Positions 1-13,954 are shown, counted from the stretch's first letter. The stretch is 64,000 bases of DNA from Streptomyces sp. NBC_00247 (GCF_036188265.1 NZ_CP108093.1:620001-684000), one strand, 5' to 3'. A program made the numbers and translations. The notes: generated by a model not told the origin, from the sequence alone.

Positions 1-868
1 GTGCGCCCAGCGCGATGAAGGCGACCGGTCCGCCGACGCCGACGGCGACACCCGCGAGCAGTACGGCCAGGGCGAGCGCGGCGGCGCGCACCCGGCGCAG
101 GTCGACACCGAGCGTGGCGGCCATGTCGTCGTCGAACCGCAGGAGTTGCAGGCGGTGCCCGGCGGCGAGAGCGAGCGGGACGAGGAAGCAGAGGGCGATG
201 AGGAGGGGCGTACCGGCTTCCCAGTCACGGCCGTTGAGGCTGCCGACCGCCCAGAGGAAGACTCCTCCGGCCGAGTTGTCGTTCTCGCGGGACATCACGA
301 GGTCGCTGACCGCCCCGACGAAGGTGGAGACGCCGATGCCGGTGACCAGGACGCGGTAGCCGGCGCTCCCCGCTCCGCCCGCGCACAGGACGACGAGCGC
401 CGCGGCGGCGACGGCGCCGACCGGGCCGAGCCACCACATGCCGACCATGCCGGTGGACGTTCCGGCGGCCGCGGCGACGACCGCCGCGGTGGCTCCCTCG
501 TTGACGCCCACCAGGTCCGGGGTGGCGAGCCGGTTTCCGGCCAGGGTCTGGGTGAGGCAGCCGGAGATCCCGAGCGCGGCACCGACCATGATGCCGACGA
601 AGACACGGGGCAGCCGGAATTCGCGGACGATCATCACCGTGCCCGCGTCTGAGGCGCCCAGCAGGCCGGAGAGGGTCCGCGCCGGGCTCATGCCGGACGA
701 GCTGGCCAGCACGGAGAGCGCCACGAGCAGCGCGAGTACGGGCACGAGCAGCGCCGCCACGAGGGCGCTGCGGCGCGGGAAGAGCCAGGAGAGGGCGCCG
801 GTGCGCAGCACGGTGCTGTCGGGTGGCGTGAGGTCGGGGGCGGATGCCGCCCCGGTGCGGTCGGTCAT
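1..868 (-). CDS. FecCD-family siderophore ABC permease (partial, runs off left edge)
   Basis: Integral membrane permease subunit of an iron-siderophore importer of the BtuC/FecCD/FepG family. The frame starts at the ATG ending at 868 and stays open to base 1, so the C-terminus lies outside. The visible protein begins MTDRTGAASAPDLTPP, has a first membrane helix, then the family signature segments REFRLPRVFVGIMVGAALGI and a later GVDLRRVRAAA stretch near the cytoplasmic EAA-like loop. Its start overlaps the stop of the upstream permease by 4 bases (865-868), so the two are translationally coupled and probably form the FepD/FepG-type heterodimer. No ATPase is visible; it may lie beyond the left edge. 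Family assignment is firm; substrate (catecholate siderophore) is inferred from the neighbouring enterobactin-type genes. Confidence 0.9.
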   Translation of the reverse strand, partial: MTDRTGAASAPDLTPPDSTVLRTGALSWLFPRRSALVAALLVPVLALLVALSVLASSSGMSPARTLSGLLGASDAGTVMIVREFRLPRVFVGIMVGAALGISGCLTQTLAGNRLATPDLVGVNEGATAAVVAAAAGTSTGMVGMWWLGPVGAVAAAALVVLCAGGAGSAGYRVLVTGIGVSTFVGAVSDLVMSRENDNSAGGVFLWAVGSLNGRDWEAGTPLLIALCFLVPLALAAGHRLQLLRFDDDMAATLGVDLRRVRAAALALAVLLAGVAVGVGGPVAFIALGA

Positions 869-1953
869 GCGGCTGCCCCCGCGGTGGAGAGCCTGGACGA
901 GCGCGCGATCCAGATGAGCAGGGGTCCACCGACGAAGGCCAGGAGCACACTGACCGGGGTCTCCCAAGGGCGGATGACGACCCGGGCGAGGATGTCGGCG
1001 AGGATCATGACGTCGGCGGCGATCAGCGCGGAGAGCACGAGTTGCGCACCCATGGACGCGCCGGCCAGGGCGCGAGCGGCGTAGGGCGCGAGCAGCCCGA
1101 GAAAGGCGATGGGTCCCGCCACGGCGACGGCGCAGCCGGCGAGCAGCGACACGGCGACGGCCACCACGAGGCGGATGCGCCCGGGGTGGTGGCCGAGCGA
1201 GCGGGCCCCGTCGTCGCCGAGGCCGAGGGCGGCGAGCGGCCGGACGCAGCAGCCGGCGGTGAGCAGACCGATCGCCACCAGCGGCACCAGGGGCACGAGT
1301 TGACCGGACTCGACGCCGGCGAGCGATCCGATGGTCCAGTAGCGGTAGGTGTCGAAGGTGGACTGGGTACCCAGCAGGACGTACGAGGTGAGGCCGTGGA
1401 AGGTGGCGCTGAGCGCGGCACCGGCGAGCACCAGGCGCAGCGGGGAGCCCGCGGCCCGCCCGGACGCGGCGAGCAGGAGGACGACCGCGCTCGCCGCCAT
1501 GCCGCCGAGCAGCGCCCACACCAGCAGGGCGCCGGGGGAGTCGGCGTGGAAGAAGGTGAGTCCGAGGACGACGGCGAACGCGGCGCCGGAGTTGACGCCG
1601 AGCAGCCCGGTCTCCGCGAGGGGGTTGCGGGTGGCGGCCTGGAGGAGGCAGCCGGCGGTGCCGAGGCAGAGGCCCACCAGGATCGCGGCAAGGGTGCGCG
1701 GGAGGCGTACGTCCATGACGGCGAGGCGCAGTTGGGCGTCGGCGCGGGCGGACGGGTCGCCCCAGAGGTAGTCCCAGGCCCGGCCGGGCGGGGTGGAGCC
1801 CGTGCCCGTCAGCAGGGAGGCGAGGGCCAGGCAGAGCAGGGCGACGAGGCCCACGACGGCCCAGCGGGCCGGATGCCGGTCCCCGCTGCCCGCCGCGGCC
1901 CGGTCTTCACGGGAAGACCTGGATGTTCGGGCTGGACGAGAAAACCGGGACAT
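865..1953 (-). CDS. FecCD-family siderophore ABC permease
   Basis: Second permease subunit, about 362 residues, typical length for FepD/FecD. It shows an N-terminal basic stretch, then the first helix (VVGLVALLCLALASLL) and the family motif VRLPRTLAAILVGLCLGTAG followed by NPLAETGLLGVNSGAA. I chose the ATG at 1953 (MSRFSRPARTS). An in-frame ATG at 1998 exists, but it touches the iron box at 1998-2016 and would leave no room for a promoter, while 1953 has a GGAAGGG-like ribosome site upstream. It is coupled by a 4-base overlap to the following permease and is divergent from the binding-protein gene at 2149. Iron repression through the shared box is inferred. Confidence 0.92.
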   Translation of the reverse strand: MSRFSRPARTSRSSREDRAAAGSGDRHPARWAVVGLVALLCLALASLLTGTGSTPPGRAWDYLWGDPSARADAQLRLAVMDVRLPRTLAAILVGLCLGTAGCLLQAATRNPLAETGLLGVNSGAAFAVVLGLTFFHADSPGALLVWALLGGMAASAVVLLLAASGRAAGSPLRLVLAGAALSATFHGLTSYVLLGTQSTFDTYRYWTIGSLAGVESGQLVPLVPLVAIGLLTAGCCVRPLAALGLGDDGARSLGHHPGRIRLVVAVAVSLLAGCAVAVAGPIAFLGLLAPYAARALAGASMGAQLVLSALIAADVMILADILARVVIRPWETPVSVLLAFVGGPLLIWIARSSRLSTAGAAA

Positions 1954-1997
1954 CCGGGTTTCCGCCCTTCCGGGAGAGCCCTCTTGCGCGATGAACA

Positions 1998-2016
1998 TAT
2001 GGTTAGCCTAACCTAA
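1998..2016. promoter_or_regulatory. Iron box (DtxR/IdeR/DmdR1-type operator)
   Basis: TATGGTTAGCCTAACCTAA matches 16 of 19 positions of the DtxR-family consensus TTAGGTTAGGCTAACCTAA. It lies between the divergent permease genes and the siderophore-binding lipoprotein/dhb operon, so one repressor site probably governs uptake and biosynthesis together. Confidence 0.85.
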
Positions 2017-2148
2017 GTGGCGTTGCCCGGGTCGGTGGCCCCCCACGGCCGATCCGGCCGGGGTTCGCCATGCCCGCATGTCGCCCGTCCGGGCATGACC
2101 GGGCCTCAGCACCAGTCCGCTCCACCCTTCCTACGGAGGTTTCCGGCC

Positions 2149-3132
2149 ATGACGCCGAACCAGTCCCCCACTCCCCGCCGCACCGTCCGTCCGCTCGCCG
2201 CGGTCGCCGTCCTCGGCGTCCTGGCGCTCACGGCGACGGCCTGCGGCTCCTCGGACTCGGGTACTGCGTCCGGCGACAGCGACACGAAGGGCGCCGCGAC
2301 CGTCACCGACGCGGCCGGCACCGAGGTGACGGTCCCGGCCGATCCCTCCCGCGTCGTGGTCCTGAGCGAGATGGACCTCGACTCCTCGCTCACCCTCGGC
2401 GTGAAGCCGGTGGGCATCACCGCGGGGCGCGGCCAGAAGGGCGCCCCGGCGTACCTCACGGCGAAGGCCGAGGGCATCCCGGTGGTGGGCGCGGTCACCG
2501 GCCCGGACATCGAGAAGGTCGTCCAGGCCGCGCCCGACGTGATCCTCGCCGGGCAGATGACGGACACCCAGGTGCTGGCGCAGCTGCGGAAGATAGCCCC
2601 CACGCTGGTCACCATCGGGAATGACAAGGACTGGAAGAAGTCCCTGTCGCTCACCGGTGAGGTGCTCGGCAAGTCCAACGAGGCCGACGCCTTCCTCGCC
2701 GACTACGACACGAAGGTCGCCGCCCTCAAGGCCGACCTCGGGTCGCAGGCCGGTGCCAGGGTCTCCGTCGCCCGTTACTCTCCGCAGGGCTCCGCCGTCA
2801 TGCAGCAAGGCGTGTTCATCAGCGACGTGCTGAACGACCTGGGCTTCACCCGGCCGGGCATCCAGGCCGAGAAGGGCGAGGGCCACTCCACGCCGATCAG
2901 CGAGGAGAACCTCGCCGAGATCGACGGTGACTGGCTCTTCATCGGGACCCTGACCTCGACCGGGGGTTCCGGCGTGGTCGACCACCTCTCCGAGCTCCCC
3001 GCCTACCAGCAGCTCGGCGTCGTCAAGGCCGGTCATGTGACCGAGATCGACGGCTCGATGTGGACGAGCCTCGGTGGCGCGGAGGCGGCCGTGAACGTCC
3101 TGGCCGACCTCCGGAAGGCCATGGTCAAGTGA
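2149..3132 (+). CDS. Siderophore-binding lipoprotein (TroA/FhuD fold)
   Basis: Extracytoplasmic substrate-binding protein of an iron-siderophore ABC importer, 327 residues. The start at 2149 follows an ACGGAGG ribosome site; a longer in-frame extension to 2017 has none. The N-terminus is a lipoprotein signal ([20 protein letters not shown] then TACGSS, Cys at about 31). The periplasmic-binding domain shows the usual [18 protein letters not shown] opening and two lobes joined by one long helix. The gene is first in the biosynthetic operon and its stop overlaps the dhbA GTG start (3129-3132), an unusual direct coupling of uptake to siderophore synthesis. Catecholate specificity is inferred from context. 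Confidence 0.92.
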   Translation: MTPNQSPTPRRTVRPLAAVAVLGVLALTATACGSSDSGTASGDSDTKGAATVTDAAGTEVTVPADPSRVVVLSEMDLDSSLTLGVKPVGITAGRGQKGAPAYLTAKAEGIPVVGAVTGPDIEKVVQAAPDVILAGQMTDTQVLAQLRKIAPTLVTIGNDKDWKKSLSLTGEVLGKSNEADAFLADYDTKVAALKADLGSQAGARVSVARYSPQGSAVMQQGVFISDVLNDLGFTRPGIQAEKGEGHSTPISEENLAEIDGDWLFIGTLTSTGGSGVVDHLSELPAYQQLGVVKAGHVTEIDGSMWTSLGGAEAAVNVLADLRKAMVK

Positions 3133-3929
3133 GCGCCGAATTCGACGGACGGATCGCCCTCGTCACGGGCGCGGGCCGGGGTATCGGCGAGGCCGTCGTC
3201 ACCGCGCTCGTGGAGCGTGGCGCCCGGGTGGTGGCCACCGACGTCGCCCCGGACGGCATCGAGGCCCTCGCGCGGACGTACGGCCCGCGGGTGGTGGCCC
3301 GTCCGCTCGACGTCACCGACGCCGACGCCGTGGAGGCGGCGGTCGAGGAGGTAGAACAGGCCATCGGACCGGTGGAGTTCGCGGTCAACGTGGCCGGCGT
3401 GCTGCGCAATGCCGACGTGCTCGACACCAGCGACGCCCACTGGGCCGCCACCTTCGCCGTCAACGTCGACGGGGTGTTCCACGTCTCGCGTTCCGCCGCC
3501 CGGCGCATGGCGGCGCGCGGCCGGGGCAGCATCGTGACCGTCGCGTCCAACGCGGCGGGCGTCCCGCGCGCCGGCATGGCCGCGTACGCCGCGTCCAAGG
3601 CGGCCTCGGCGATGTTCACCAAGTGCCTCGGTCTGGAGATGGCCGCGCACGGCGTCCGCTGCAACAGCGTCTGTCCCGGCTCGACCATGACCGACATGCA
3701 GCGCGGCATGTGGGCCGACCTCGGTCCCGGGGACCCCGAGAGCATGGCCGCCGCCGCCGACCGCGTCGTCGCGGGCGACCTGGCCACGTACCGGACGGGC
3801 ATACCGCTGGGCCGCATCGCGGACCCCGCAGACATCGCCGACGCCGTCACGTTCCTGCTCTCCGACCGGGCCCGCCACATCACCATGCAGGACCTGTACG
3901 TCGACGGCGGCGCCACCCTCCGGGGCTGA
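3129..3929 (+). CDS. dhbA: 2,3-dihydro-2,3-dihydroxybenzoate dehydrogenase (EntA/DhbA)
   Basis: Short-chain dehydrogenase that oxidises 2,3-dihydro-2,3-dihydroxybenzoate to 2,3-dihydroxybenzoate (DHB) with NAD. It has 266 residues from the GTG at 3129, which overlaps the preceding stop. Seen directly: the TGAGRGIGE cofactor loop near residue 14, NVAG, the catalytic Ser region VASNAAG, the YAASK catalytic pair and a C-terminal [10 protein letters not shown]. The SDR family is certain; the EntA role rests on the adjacent isochorismate synthase, DHB ligase and isochorismatase. About 135 bases separate it from dhbC, with no obvious terminator. Confidence 0.92.
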   Translation: MSAEFDGRIALVTGAGRGIGEAVVTALVERGARVVATDVAPDGIEALARTYGPRVVARPLDVTDADAVEAAVEEVEQAIGPVEFAVNVAGVLRNADVLDTSDAHWAATFAVNVDGVFHVSRSAARRMAARGRGSIVTVASNAAGVPRAGMAAYAASKAASAMFTKCLGLEMAAHGVRCNSVCPGSTMTDMQRGMWADLGPGDPESMAAAADRVVAGDLATYRTGIPLGRIADPADIADAVTFLLSDRARHITMQDLYVDGGATLRG

Positions 3930-4064
3930 GGCTCTCCCGGGGACCGGACCGTGACCCCGGCCGCGATCCGCCGGACACCGCCCGGCCCCGGGCCCCGCGC
4001 CGCCCCCCGCTCTCACCGTCCTGCCGCCGACCGTGGCGGGCTCCCTCCACCGCAGGAGACACCC

Positions 4065-5282
4065 ATGTCCCTCTCCGTGCACGAATCCCCCTCGGCCGCC
4101 CCCGGCCTCACCGGCCCCGCCCCCGTCACCCCCGGTGCGGCGACGGCTCTGCTCGACGCCTACCGCCCCGGCACCGACCGCTTCCTGGCGTCACCGACGC
4201 GCACCCTGTTGGGCCGCGGCGTGCTCGCCGAAGTGCCGCACGGTACGGACCCGGTGGAGGAGCGCGTACGCGGCGTCCTGCACGCCCGGCGGCGGGCCGG
4301 GGACCTCGCACCCGTCGTCGTCGGGTCCATACCCTTCGACGCGGACGCCCCCGCCACGCTGGTCGTCCCGGAGTCCGTGGAGTGGGCGCCCGCGCTGCGC
4401 CAGGACCCGCTGGTCGCCCTGCCCGCTCCCCCGGCCGAGGACGGCGACTCCTGGCAGATGCGCGAGGTCCCGGCCGCCTCGGCGTACGCCGAGGCGGTCG
4501 CCTCCGCCGTACGCCGCATGCGCGCCGGGGAGTTCGCCAAGGTGGTGCTGGCCCGCACCCTGGAGCTGACCGCGCCCGACGAGCCCGATCTGCCCGCGAT
4601 GCTGAGCCGGCTCGCCCGCCGCGACCCCGGCGGCTACACCTTCGCCGTGCCCACGGGACCGGGCCGCACCCTGATCGGGGCGAGCCCCGAACTCCTGGTG
4701 GCCCGGCAGGAGGGGCGGCTCGTCGCCAACCCGCTGGCCGGTTCCGCGCCGCGCAGCACGGACCTGGCCGAGGACGTCCGGCGGGCCGCCGCGCTGCTGG
4801 AGTCCTCCAAGGACCTGCACGAACACGCGGTGGTGGTGGCCGCCGTGCGCGAGGCCCTTGCCCCGTTCTGCACCCGTCTCGACGTGCCCGAGCGCCCCAC
4901 CCTCGTACGGACCGCCACCATGTGGCACCTGTCGACCACCCTGACCGGCGATCTGGTGGACCCGGGCACCACCGCGCTGCGGCTCGCCGCCGCCCTGCAT
5001 CCGACACCGGCCGTGTGCGGCACACCCACCCCGGCCGCCCGCGCCGTCATCGCCGAGTCCGAGCCCTTCGACCGGGGTGCCTACACCGGCATCGTCGGGT
5101 GGCAGGACGCGGACGGCGACGGCGAGTGGGTCGTCACCATCCGCTGCGCCGAGGCCGAGGGCCGCTCGCTCCGCCTGTTCGCCGGGGCCGGCGTCGTGGC
5201 CGACTCCTCGCCCGAGTCGGAGACCGCCGAGACCGGCGCGAAGTTCCGCACCTTGCTGAACGCCGTGGGAGCCCAGCTGTGA
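4065..5282 (+). CDS. dhbC: Isochorismate synthase (EntC/DhbC)
   Basis: Chorismate-binding enzyme converting chorismate to isochorismate, the first committed step to DHB. It has 405 residues; the ATG at 4065 follows an AGGAG site at 4054-4058. The C-terminal catalytic domain carries family landmarks: [42 protein letters not shown] and the terminal [12 protein letters not shown]. It is coupled by a GTGA overlap (5279-5282) to the DHB ligase, which favours the siderophore role over menaquinone synthesis (MenF). Confidence 0.94.
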   Translation: MSLSVHESPSAAPGLTGPAPVTPGAATALLDAYRPGTDRFLASPTRTLLGRGVLAEVPHGTDPVEERVRGVLHARRRAGDLAPVVVGSIPFDADAPATLVVPESVEWAPALRQDPLVALPAPPAEDGDSWQMREVPAASAYAEAVASAVRRMRAGEFAKVVLARTLELTAPDEPDLPAMLSRLARRDPGGYTFAVPTGPGRTLIGASPELLVARQEGRLVANPLAGSAPRSTDLAEDVRRAAALLESSKDLHEHAVVVAAVREALAPFCTRLDVPERPTLVRTATMWHLSTTLTGDLVDPGTTALRLAAALHPTPAVCGTPTPAARAVIAESEPFDRGAYTGIVGWQDADGDGEWVVTIRCAEAEGRSLRLFAGAGVVADSSPESETAETGAKFRTLLNAVGAQL

Positions 5283-7582
5283 CGGCCACCGAGCACGAAC
5301 CGCTCACCCCGGGAAGCCCGGACGCGCCGACCTGGCCCGCCGAGTTCGCCGCGCGCTACCGCGCAGCCGGGTACTGGCGCGGTGAGACCTTCGGCGACTT
5401 CCTGCGTGAACGCGCCACCGCGCATCCCGACCAGACGGCCCTGGTCGACCCGGCGCCGACGCGCCGCACCTGGACGTACCGGGAACTCGACGAGAGCGCC
5501 GACCGGCTGGCCGCCGGGTTCGCCGCCCGGGGGATCACCAAGGGCGACCGGGTCGTCCTCCAGCTCCCGAACATCGGCGAGTTCATCGAGGTCGTCTTCG
5601 CGCTCTTCCGGATCGGGGCGCTGCCCGTGTACGCCCTGCCGGCGCACCGGGAGACCGAGGTCGAGCACTTCTGCGCGTTCACCGAGGCCGTCGCGTACGT
5701 GATACCGGACCGGCACGCGGGTTACGACTACCGCCAACTCGCCACCCACGTAGGTAAACTGACGCCCAGTCTGCGCGAGGTCTTCGTGGTGGGCGATCCG
5801 GGCGAGCACACCGCGCTCTGTGACGTACCGATGGATCCCGCCGCACCGGCCGAGGGTCCTCGCTCGCACGAACTCGCCTTCCTCCAGCTCTCCGGCGGGA
5901 CCACCGGCGTCTCCAAGCTGATCCCCCGCACCCACGACGACTACCTCTACTCGCTGTGGGGGTCGAACGAGATCTGCGGGGTCGACGAGGACACCAGATT
6001 CCTCGTGGTCCTGCCGGCCGCGCACAACTTCCCCATGAGTTCGCCTGGTTGGCTGGGTGTGCTGTACGCGGGCGGCACCGTCGTGCTCAGCCCCCGCCCC
6101 GACCCGGCGACGGCCTTCCCGCTCATCGAGTCGGAGCGGGTCACCATGACCGGCATGGTGCCCCCGCTCGCCCTGGTGTGGACGGACGCGGCTCCGGCGG
6201 CCAAGGAGGACCTGTCCAGCCTGGAGCTGGTCCTGGTCGGCGGCGCCAAGTACAGCGAGCAGGCCGCCCGTCGGCTGGAGCCCGCGCTCGACTGTCGTCT
6301 GATGCAGGTCTTCGGCATGGCCGAGGGTCTGGTCAACTACACGCGACTGGACGACGACGTGGAGACGATCGTCTCCACGCAGGGGCGCCCGATCTCCGCC
6401 GACGACGAGGTCCGCGTCGTGGACGATGCCGACGAGGACGTCGCCGAAGGCGAGTTCGGCCATCTGCTCACCCGGGGGCCGTACACGATCCGCGGCTACT
6501 GGCGGGCCCCCGACCACAACGCGCGGGCCTTCACCGAGGACGGCTTCTACCGGACCGGCGACATCGTGCGCCGCACCCCGACCGGCCACCTCGTGGTCGA
6601 GGGCCGCGCGAAGGACCAGATCAACCGGGGCGGGGAGAAGATCGCCCCGGAAGAGGTCGAGAACATCATCCTGGCCCACCCGGCCGTCCACGACGTCTCG
6701 GTCGTCGCCGTCCCCGACCCGTATCTCGGTGAACGCTCCCTCGCCCACGTCATCCTCCGCGAGGGCGCCGGACCGCTGAAGTCCGTCGAGATCAAGCGGT
6801 TCGTCCGTGAGCGCGGCATCGCCGCGTACAAGGTCCCCGATCTCGTCGAGTTCGTCGACGCGTTCCCGCACACCGGGATCGGCAAGATCAGCAAGAAGAG
6901 CCAGCGGTCCGCCGCACCGGCTCGGCACCACGAGGAAAGGCCCGTTCCCATGGCACTGCCCGCCATCGCCCCGTACGCACTGCCCACGGCGGAGGAACTG
7001 CCCGCCAACCGGGTGGCGTGGACGGCCGATCCGTCCCGTGCGGTGCTGCTCGTCCACGACCTGCAGAACCACTTCCTGAAGGCGTTCCCGGCCGGCGAGC
7101 AGCCGTTGACCGGCATGCTGGACAACACCGCCCGGGTACTGGAGAAGTGCCGCGAGCTCGGCGTGCCGGTCGTGCACTCGGCGCAGCGCGGCGGCCAGAC
7201 TCCCGAGGAACGCGGTCTGCAACTCGACTTCTGGGGGCCCGGGGTGGCGGACGACCCGGCGGCGCTGTCCGGGCCGGAGCGGACGGCGCCCGTCGAGGGC
7301 GAGAGCGTCATCACCAAGTGGAAGTACTCCGCCTTCGTGCGTACCGAACTGGAGGCGCTCCTGCGGGAGCAGGGGCGTGACCAGCTGATCGTGGTCGGGG
7401 TGTACGCGCACATCGGCGTGCTGATGAGCGCGGCGGACGCGTGGCAGCGGGACATCCAGGCGTTCGTGGTCGCCGACGCGGTCGCCGACTTCTCCCGGGA
7501 CGACCACGACATGGCGCTGCGGTACGCGGCCGGCCGTTGCGCCGTGGTGACCACCGCCGACGCTCTCTTCCAGGAGGTCTGA
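5279..7582 (+). CDS. dhbE-dhbB: Fused 2,3-dihydroxybenzoate-AMP ligase and isochorismatase (DhbE-DhbB)
   Basis: One uninterrupted frame of 767 residues covers two enzymes that are normally separate. Residues 1 to about 545 are an EntE-type ligase that activates DHB as the adenylate and loads an aryl carrier: AMP-binding loop [25 protein letters not shown], and the C-terminal lysine region GIGKISKK. After a short linker (about 546-557), residues 558-767 are an isochorismatase ([44 protein letters not shown]) that cleaves isochorismate to 2,3-dihydro-DHB and pyruvate. No stop codon in any forward frame lies at the junction (about 6889-6951). A ribosome site before the internal ATG at 6950 could also yield a free isochorismatase. 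The aryl carrier domain present at the C-terminus of E. coli EntB is absent and encoded next door. A sequencing error that removed a stop cannot be fully excluded. Confidence 0.9.
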   Translation: MTATEHEPLTPGSPDAPTWPAEFAARYRAAGYWRGETFGDFLRERATAHPDQTALVDPAPTRRTWTYRELDESADRLAAGFAARGITKGDRVVLQLPNIGEFIEVVFALFRIGALPVYALPAHRETEVEHFCAFTEAVAYVIPDRHAGYDYRQLATHVGKLTPSLREVFVVGDPGEHTALCDVPMDPAAPAEGPRSHELAFLQLSGGTTGVSKLIPRTHDDYLYSLWGSNEICGVDEDTRFLVVLPAAHNFPMSSPGWLGVLYAGGTVVLSPRPDPATAFPLIESERVTMTGMVPPLALVWTDAAPAAKEDLSSLELVLVGGAKYSEQAARRLEPALDCRLMQVFGMAEGLVNYTRLDDDVETIVSTQGRPISADDEVRVVDDADEDVAEGEFGHLLTRGPYTIRGYWRAPDHNARAFTEDGFYRTGDIVRRTPTGHLVVEGRAKDQINRGGEKIAPEEVENIILAHPAVHDVSVVAVPDPYLGERSLAHVILREGAGPLKSVEIKRFVRERGIAAYKVPDLVEFVDAFPHTGIGKISKKSQRSAAPARHHEERPVPMALPAIAPYALPTAEELPANRVAWTADPSRAVLLVHDLQNHFLKAFPAGEQPLTGMLDNTARVLEKCRELGVPVVHSAQRGGQTPEERGLQLDFWGPGVADDPAALSGPERTAPVEGESVITKWKYSAFVRTELEALLREQGRDQLIVVGVYAHIGVLMSAADAWQRDIQAFVVADAVADFSRDDHDMALRYAAGRCAVVTTADALFQEV
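6932..6952 (+). promoter_or_regulatory. Internal ribosome-binding site and start for isochorismatase
   Basis: GAGGAAAGG (6932-6940) lies 9 bases before an in-frame ATG at 6950 inside the dhbE-dhbB reading frame. It would give a 210-residue isochorismatase, the normal size of that domain, in addition to the fusion protein. Confidence 0.6.
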
Positions 7583-7586
7583 GCCG

Positions 7587-7810
7587 ATGTCCCTCACCCT
7601 TGAGCTGATCCGCGCCGACATCGCCGACTCCCTCGGTGAGGACCCGGAGGACATCCCGGTCGACGAGAACCTCGTGGACTACGGGCTGGACTCGGTACGC
7701 ATCATGGCGCTCCTGGAGCGCTGGCGCCGCGAACACGGTGTGGAGGCCGCCTTCGCGGACCTCGCCGAAGAACCCGCCGTGGAGGCGTGGCTGCCGCTGC
7801 TGGTGGCCTC

Positions 7811-7814
<4 letters not shown>
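7587..7814 (+). CDS. Free-standing aryl carrier protein
   Basis: 75-residue carrier protein that would hold DHB on a phosphopantetheine arm between the DHB ligase and the NRPS condensation domain. The attachment motif is plain: VDYGLDSVRIM, with the modified Ser at about residue 36. It begins 4 bases after the fused dhbE-dhbB gene, behind an AGGAGG site, and its stop overlaps the NRPS start (7811-7814). It corresponds to the C-terminal ArCP domain of E. coli EntB, which the isochorismatase here lacks. Some actinobacterial DHB clusters also keep it separate. Confidence 0.92.
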
Positions 7815-11754
<3,940 letters not shown>

Positions 11755-11758
<4 letters not shown>

Positions 11759-11808
11759 CCGACCCGACCGACCTGTCCGCCTTCGCCCGCGCGTCCGCCC
11801 GGTGGTGA
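11755..11808 (+). CDS. Possible 17-codon mini-ORF
   Basis: An ATG overlapping the NRPS stop opens a 17-codon frame (MTDPTDLSAFARASARW) that ends inside the PPTase start region. It resembles nothing I know, including MbtH. It may be the remnant of a lost gene, a translational bridge that couples the PPTase (its GTG at 11802 overlaps this stop region), or chance. Confidence 0.25.
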
Positions 11809-12512
11809 ATCCGACGGCCGCGGTACGGCCCTGGACGCCGGGAGACCGGCCTCCGGGGCCGTCCGCGCTGGACGGCGGGGGCCCGCTGCTCTGGTCGGTG
11901 CGGCCCCGGGGTGAGGAACCCGCCGGACCGGTCGTCCTCGACGAGTCGGAGCGGGAGCGGGCCGCGGCGTTCCGGCGCCCGCAGGACCGGGCGATGTACC
12001 TGGCCTCCCACACGGCGTTGCGCGTGCTGCTGGGCGGGGTCCTGGCACTCCCGCCCGCACGGGTGACGCTGGTCCGGCTGGCGTGCCCGGGGTGCGGCGC
12101 CCTCCACGGCCGGCCGGCGGTGGCGGGTCCCGCGGGCGGACGGGTGCACTTCTCGTTGTCGCACACCGACGGCCTGGCTCTGGTGGCGCTGGCCGCCCGG
12201 CCGGTCGGCGTGGACGTCGAGCGGCTGCCGTCGGTCGCGACGGCCATGGACGTGTCGACGGCCCTGCACCCGGCCGAGCGGGCGGAGTTGGAGCGTATGG
12301 CGGCGACGGAACGGCCGGCCGCGTTCGCGCGGTGCTGGACCCGCAAGGAGGCCTACCTCAAGGGCACCGGGGAGGGGCTCGCCGGTGAGGCGCTGGGCGG
12401 CGCCTACCTGGGGACGGGACCGTCCCCGGGGGCGCAGCCCGTCGGCTGGACCGTCGTCGACGCCGAGGTACCGGCCGGCTTCGCCGGGGCGTACGCGGTG
12501 GCGGCGGAGTAG
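11802..12512 (+). CDS. Sfp/EntD-type 4'-phosphopantetheinyl transferase
   Basis: Transfers phosphopantetheine from CoA to the aryl carrier and NRPS carrier domains. It has 236 residues from a GTG at 11802. The diagnostic motifs are present: PVGVDVERLP in the middle and FARCWTRKEAYLKGTGEGL about 60 residues later, with the metal-binding Asp/Glu and the WxxKEA lysine. It is the last gene of the siderophore operon, 43 bases after the NRPS. Sfp type is firm; partner choice follows from location. Confidence 0.93.
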   Translation: MVNPTAAVRPWTPGDRPPGPSALDGGGPLLWSVRPRGEEPAGPVVLDESERERAAAFRRPQDRAMYLASHTALRVLLGGVLALPPARVTLVRLACPGCGALHGRPAVAGPAGGRVHFSLSHTDGLALVALAARPVGVDVERLPSVATAMDVSTALHPAERAELERMAATERPAAFARCWTRKEAYLKGTGEGLAGEALGGAYLGTGPSPGAQPVGWTVVDAEVPAGFAGAYAVAAE

Positions 12513-12566
12513 GGGGTACGGCCCCGGGGGCGCGCACCCGGCCCGGGGGCGCGCGTACCGCCCCCT
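12511..12566. terminator. Possible bidirectional terminator
   Basis: AGGGGG-TACG (12511-12520) can pair with CGTA-ccg-CCCCCT (12554-12566), leaving a 3-base bulge. The loop holds two copies of a CCCGGGGGCGCGC-like element. It sits between the convergent PPTase and esterase genes. No U tract is present, as is usual in Streptomyces. Confidence 0.45.
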
Positions 12567-12648
12567 CCCACAGGTCCGGACGACGGGCCCGGGACGCCGG
12601 CTCGGGCGCCTGGCGCAGCGGCCGTCCCCTGCGCCGGAGCCCGTCGGT

Positions 12649-13911
12649 TCATGCCCCGGGTCCCAGGAGCGCGGTCAGTCCGTCCGCCATCTCCGCACGC
12701 CACCACAGGTAGTCGTGGCCGCCGTTGAACTCGCGGTAGTGGTAGTCGTATCCGGCCTCTTCGAGGACGTCCCGCAGTCGCCGTGCGGCGGGCAGCGCCA
12801 CCCATTCCTGCTCACCGAAGGAGAGCCGGAACCGCACCGGGCGGGGCGAGGCGGCGGCGATGCGGCCGGTGAGCCACTCCGGTTCCGGCCCGTCCGGCCA
12901 CCAGTAGGAGGCGGACTGGACCAGGGCGTTGCCGAATCGGTGCGGGGCCGTCAGTGCGGTGTAGGTCGCCGACAGACCGCCCAGGCTCTGCCCGGCGATC
13001 ACGGTACGCGCGGGGTCTTTGGTGAGCGGCAGGAGTCGCGCGGCCCACGGGAGCAACTCGTCGGTGAGGAAGCTCGCATGGGCGGGACGGCAGGCGAGGT
13101 CCCGCCAACGTGAGGTGGAATCGGCGGAGTCGACGAGGATGGCCACCATCGGCGGGACACGGCCGTCCGCGACGAGGTTGTCGAGGAGGTTCGCGAGCCC
13201 CAGCGGTTGCCAGTGCTCCCCGTCCAGAAGCACCAGCACGGGGAGTTCGTCGTGGCTGCCGCCGCCGGCAGCGGCCGCAGGTTCGTACAGCCAGACCCGG
13301 CGCTCCTCCCCGAGGTGCTCGCTGGGGACGCCGCACTCGGTCACCGTGCCCCGGGGCACGCCGGACCGGGGCTCCCAGTCCGAGGGCGCCCGGGACTCCC
13401 CGATCTCCGCCCAGGACACCGGCTCACCGCCCCAGCGACGTGGCAGAAGACGGGAGTTGAACGGATCGGAGCGACGCCGCGTCCGCAGCCACTGCCAGTA
13501 GCCGGGCCCGCCGGCCTCGGGACCCTCGCCCTCGTCCACGTGGAAGTCGTAGGTACCGCGCCAGTCGTGGCGCAGCCGGAACGTCCGGTGCCAGAGATCG
13601 GTGCCGGGAAGACGCTCCATCAGGTTGCCCTCGGGGGCGCGCGGGTCGCCGAGCTTGTTGGGCATGACCTGGACCGCCCGGGTCGATGCCGTGCCGCGCC
13701 ACAGGAAGGTGACGGCCGCGTGGTCGGGACTGCCCTGGGGGTCGGGGGCGACCAGCGGCGTCCCCCGCTCGCGCACCCGATCCCAGAACTCCTCGACCTC
13801 GTCCGGTTCCGGCAGATCGACGGCGGGCGCCGCCAGGAACGGAACCGCGTCGGGACGTGCCGTCCTGGGCGGACGGAGAGGAGCCCCTTCGGGCGGTGCG
13901 GACGCGAACAT
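12649..13911 (-). CDS. Enterobactin-type siderophore esterase (Fes/IroD-like)
   Basis: 420-residue cytoplasmic esterase of the Fes family, which hydrolyses ferric trilactone catecholates to release iron. There is an N-terminal Fes domain (VTFLWRG, LGDPRAPEGNLMERLPGTDLWHRTFRL, YDFHVDEG, SDPFNSRLLP), then an esterase-D fold with GQSLGG (nucleophile Ser) and the catalytic His in FNGGHDYLWWR. I chose the ATG at 13911; upstream extension would cross the iron box at 13936-13954. The gene faces the biosynthetic operon and is under its own iron box. Its presence supports a macrolactone product, since linear siderophores do not need this enzyme. Confidence 0.93.
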   Translation of the reverse strand: MFASAPPEGAPLRPPRTARPDAVPFLAAPAVDLPEPDEVEEFWDRVRERGTPLVAPDPQGSPDHAAVTFLWRGTASTRAVQVMPNKLGDPRAPEGNLMERLPGTDLWHRTFRLRHDWRGTYDFHVDEGEGPEAGGPGYWQWLRTRRRSDPFNSRLLPRRWGGEPVSWAEIGESRAPSDWEPRSGVPRGTVTECGVPSEHLGEERRVWLYEPAAAAGGGSHDELPVLVLLDGEHWQPLGLANLLDNLVADGRVPPMVAILVDSADSTSRWRDLACRPAHASFLTDELLPWAARLLPLTKDPARTVIAGQSLGGLSATYTALTAPHRFGNALVQSASYWWPDGPEPEWLTGRIAAASPRPVRFRLSFGEQEWVALPAARRLRDVLEEAGYDYHYREFNGGHDYLWWRAEMADGLTALLGPGA

Positions 13912-13935
13912 GCGGGCGGACTCCGAAGAACGACG

Positions 13936-13954
13936 ACAAGTAAGGTTTACCTTA
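13936..13954 (-). promoter_or_regulatory. Iron box upstream of the esterase
   Basis: The near-palindrome GTAAGGTTTACCTTAC (13940-13955) matches the DtxR-family box moderately (about 12 of 19). It lies 25-43 bases upstream of the esterase start, where a repressor would block transcription. Confidence 0.65.
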
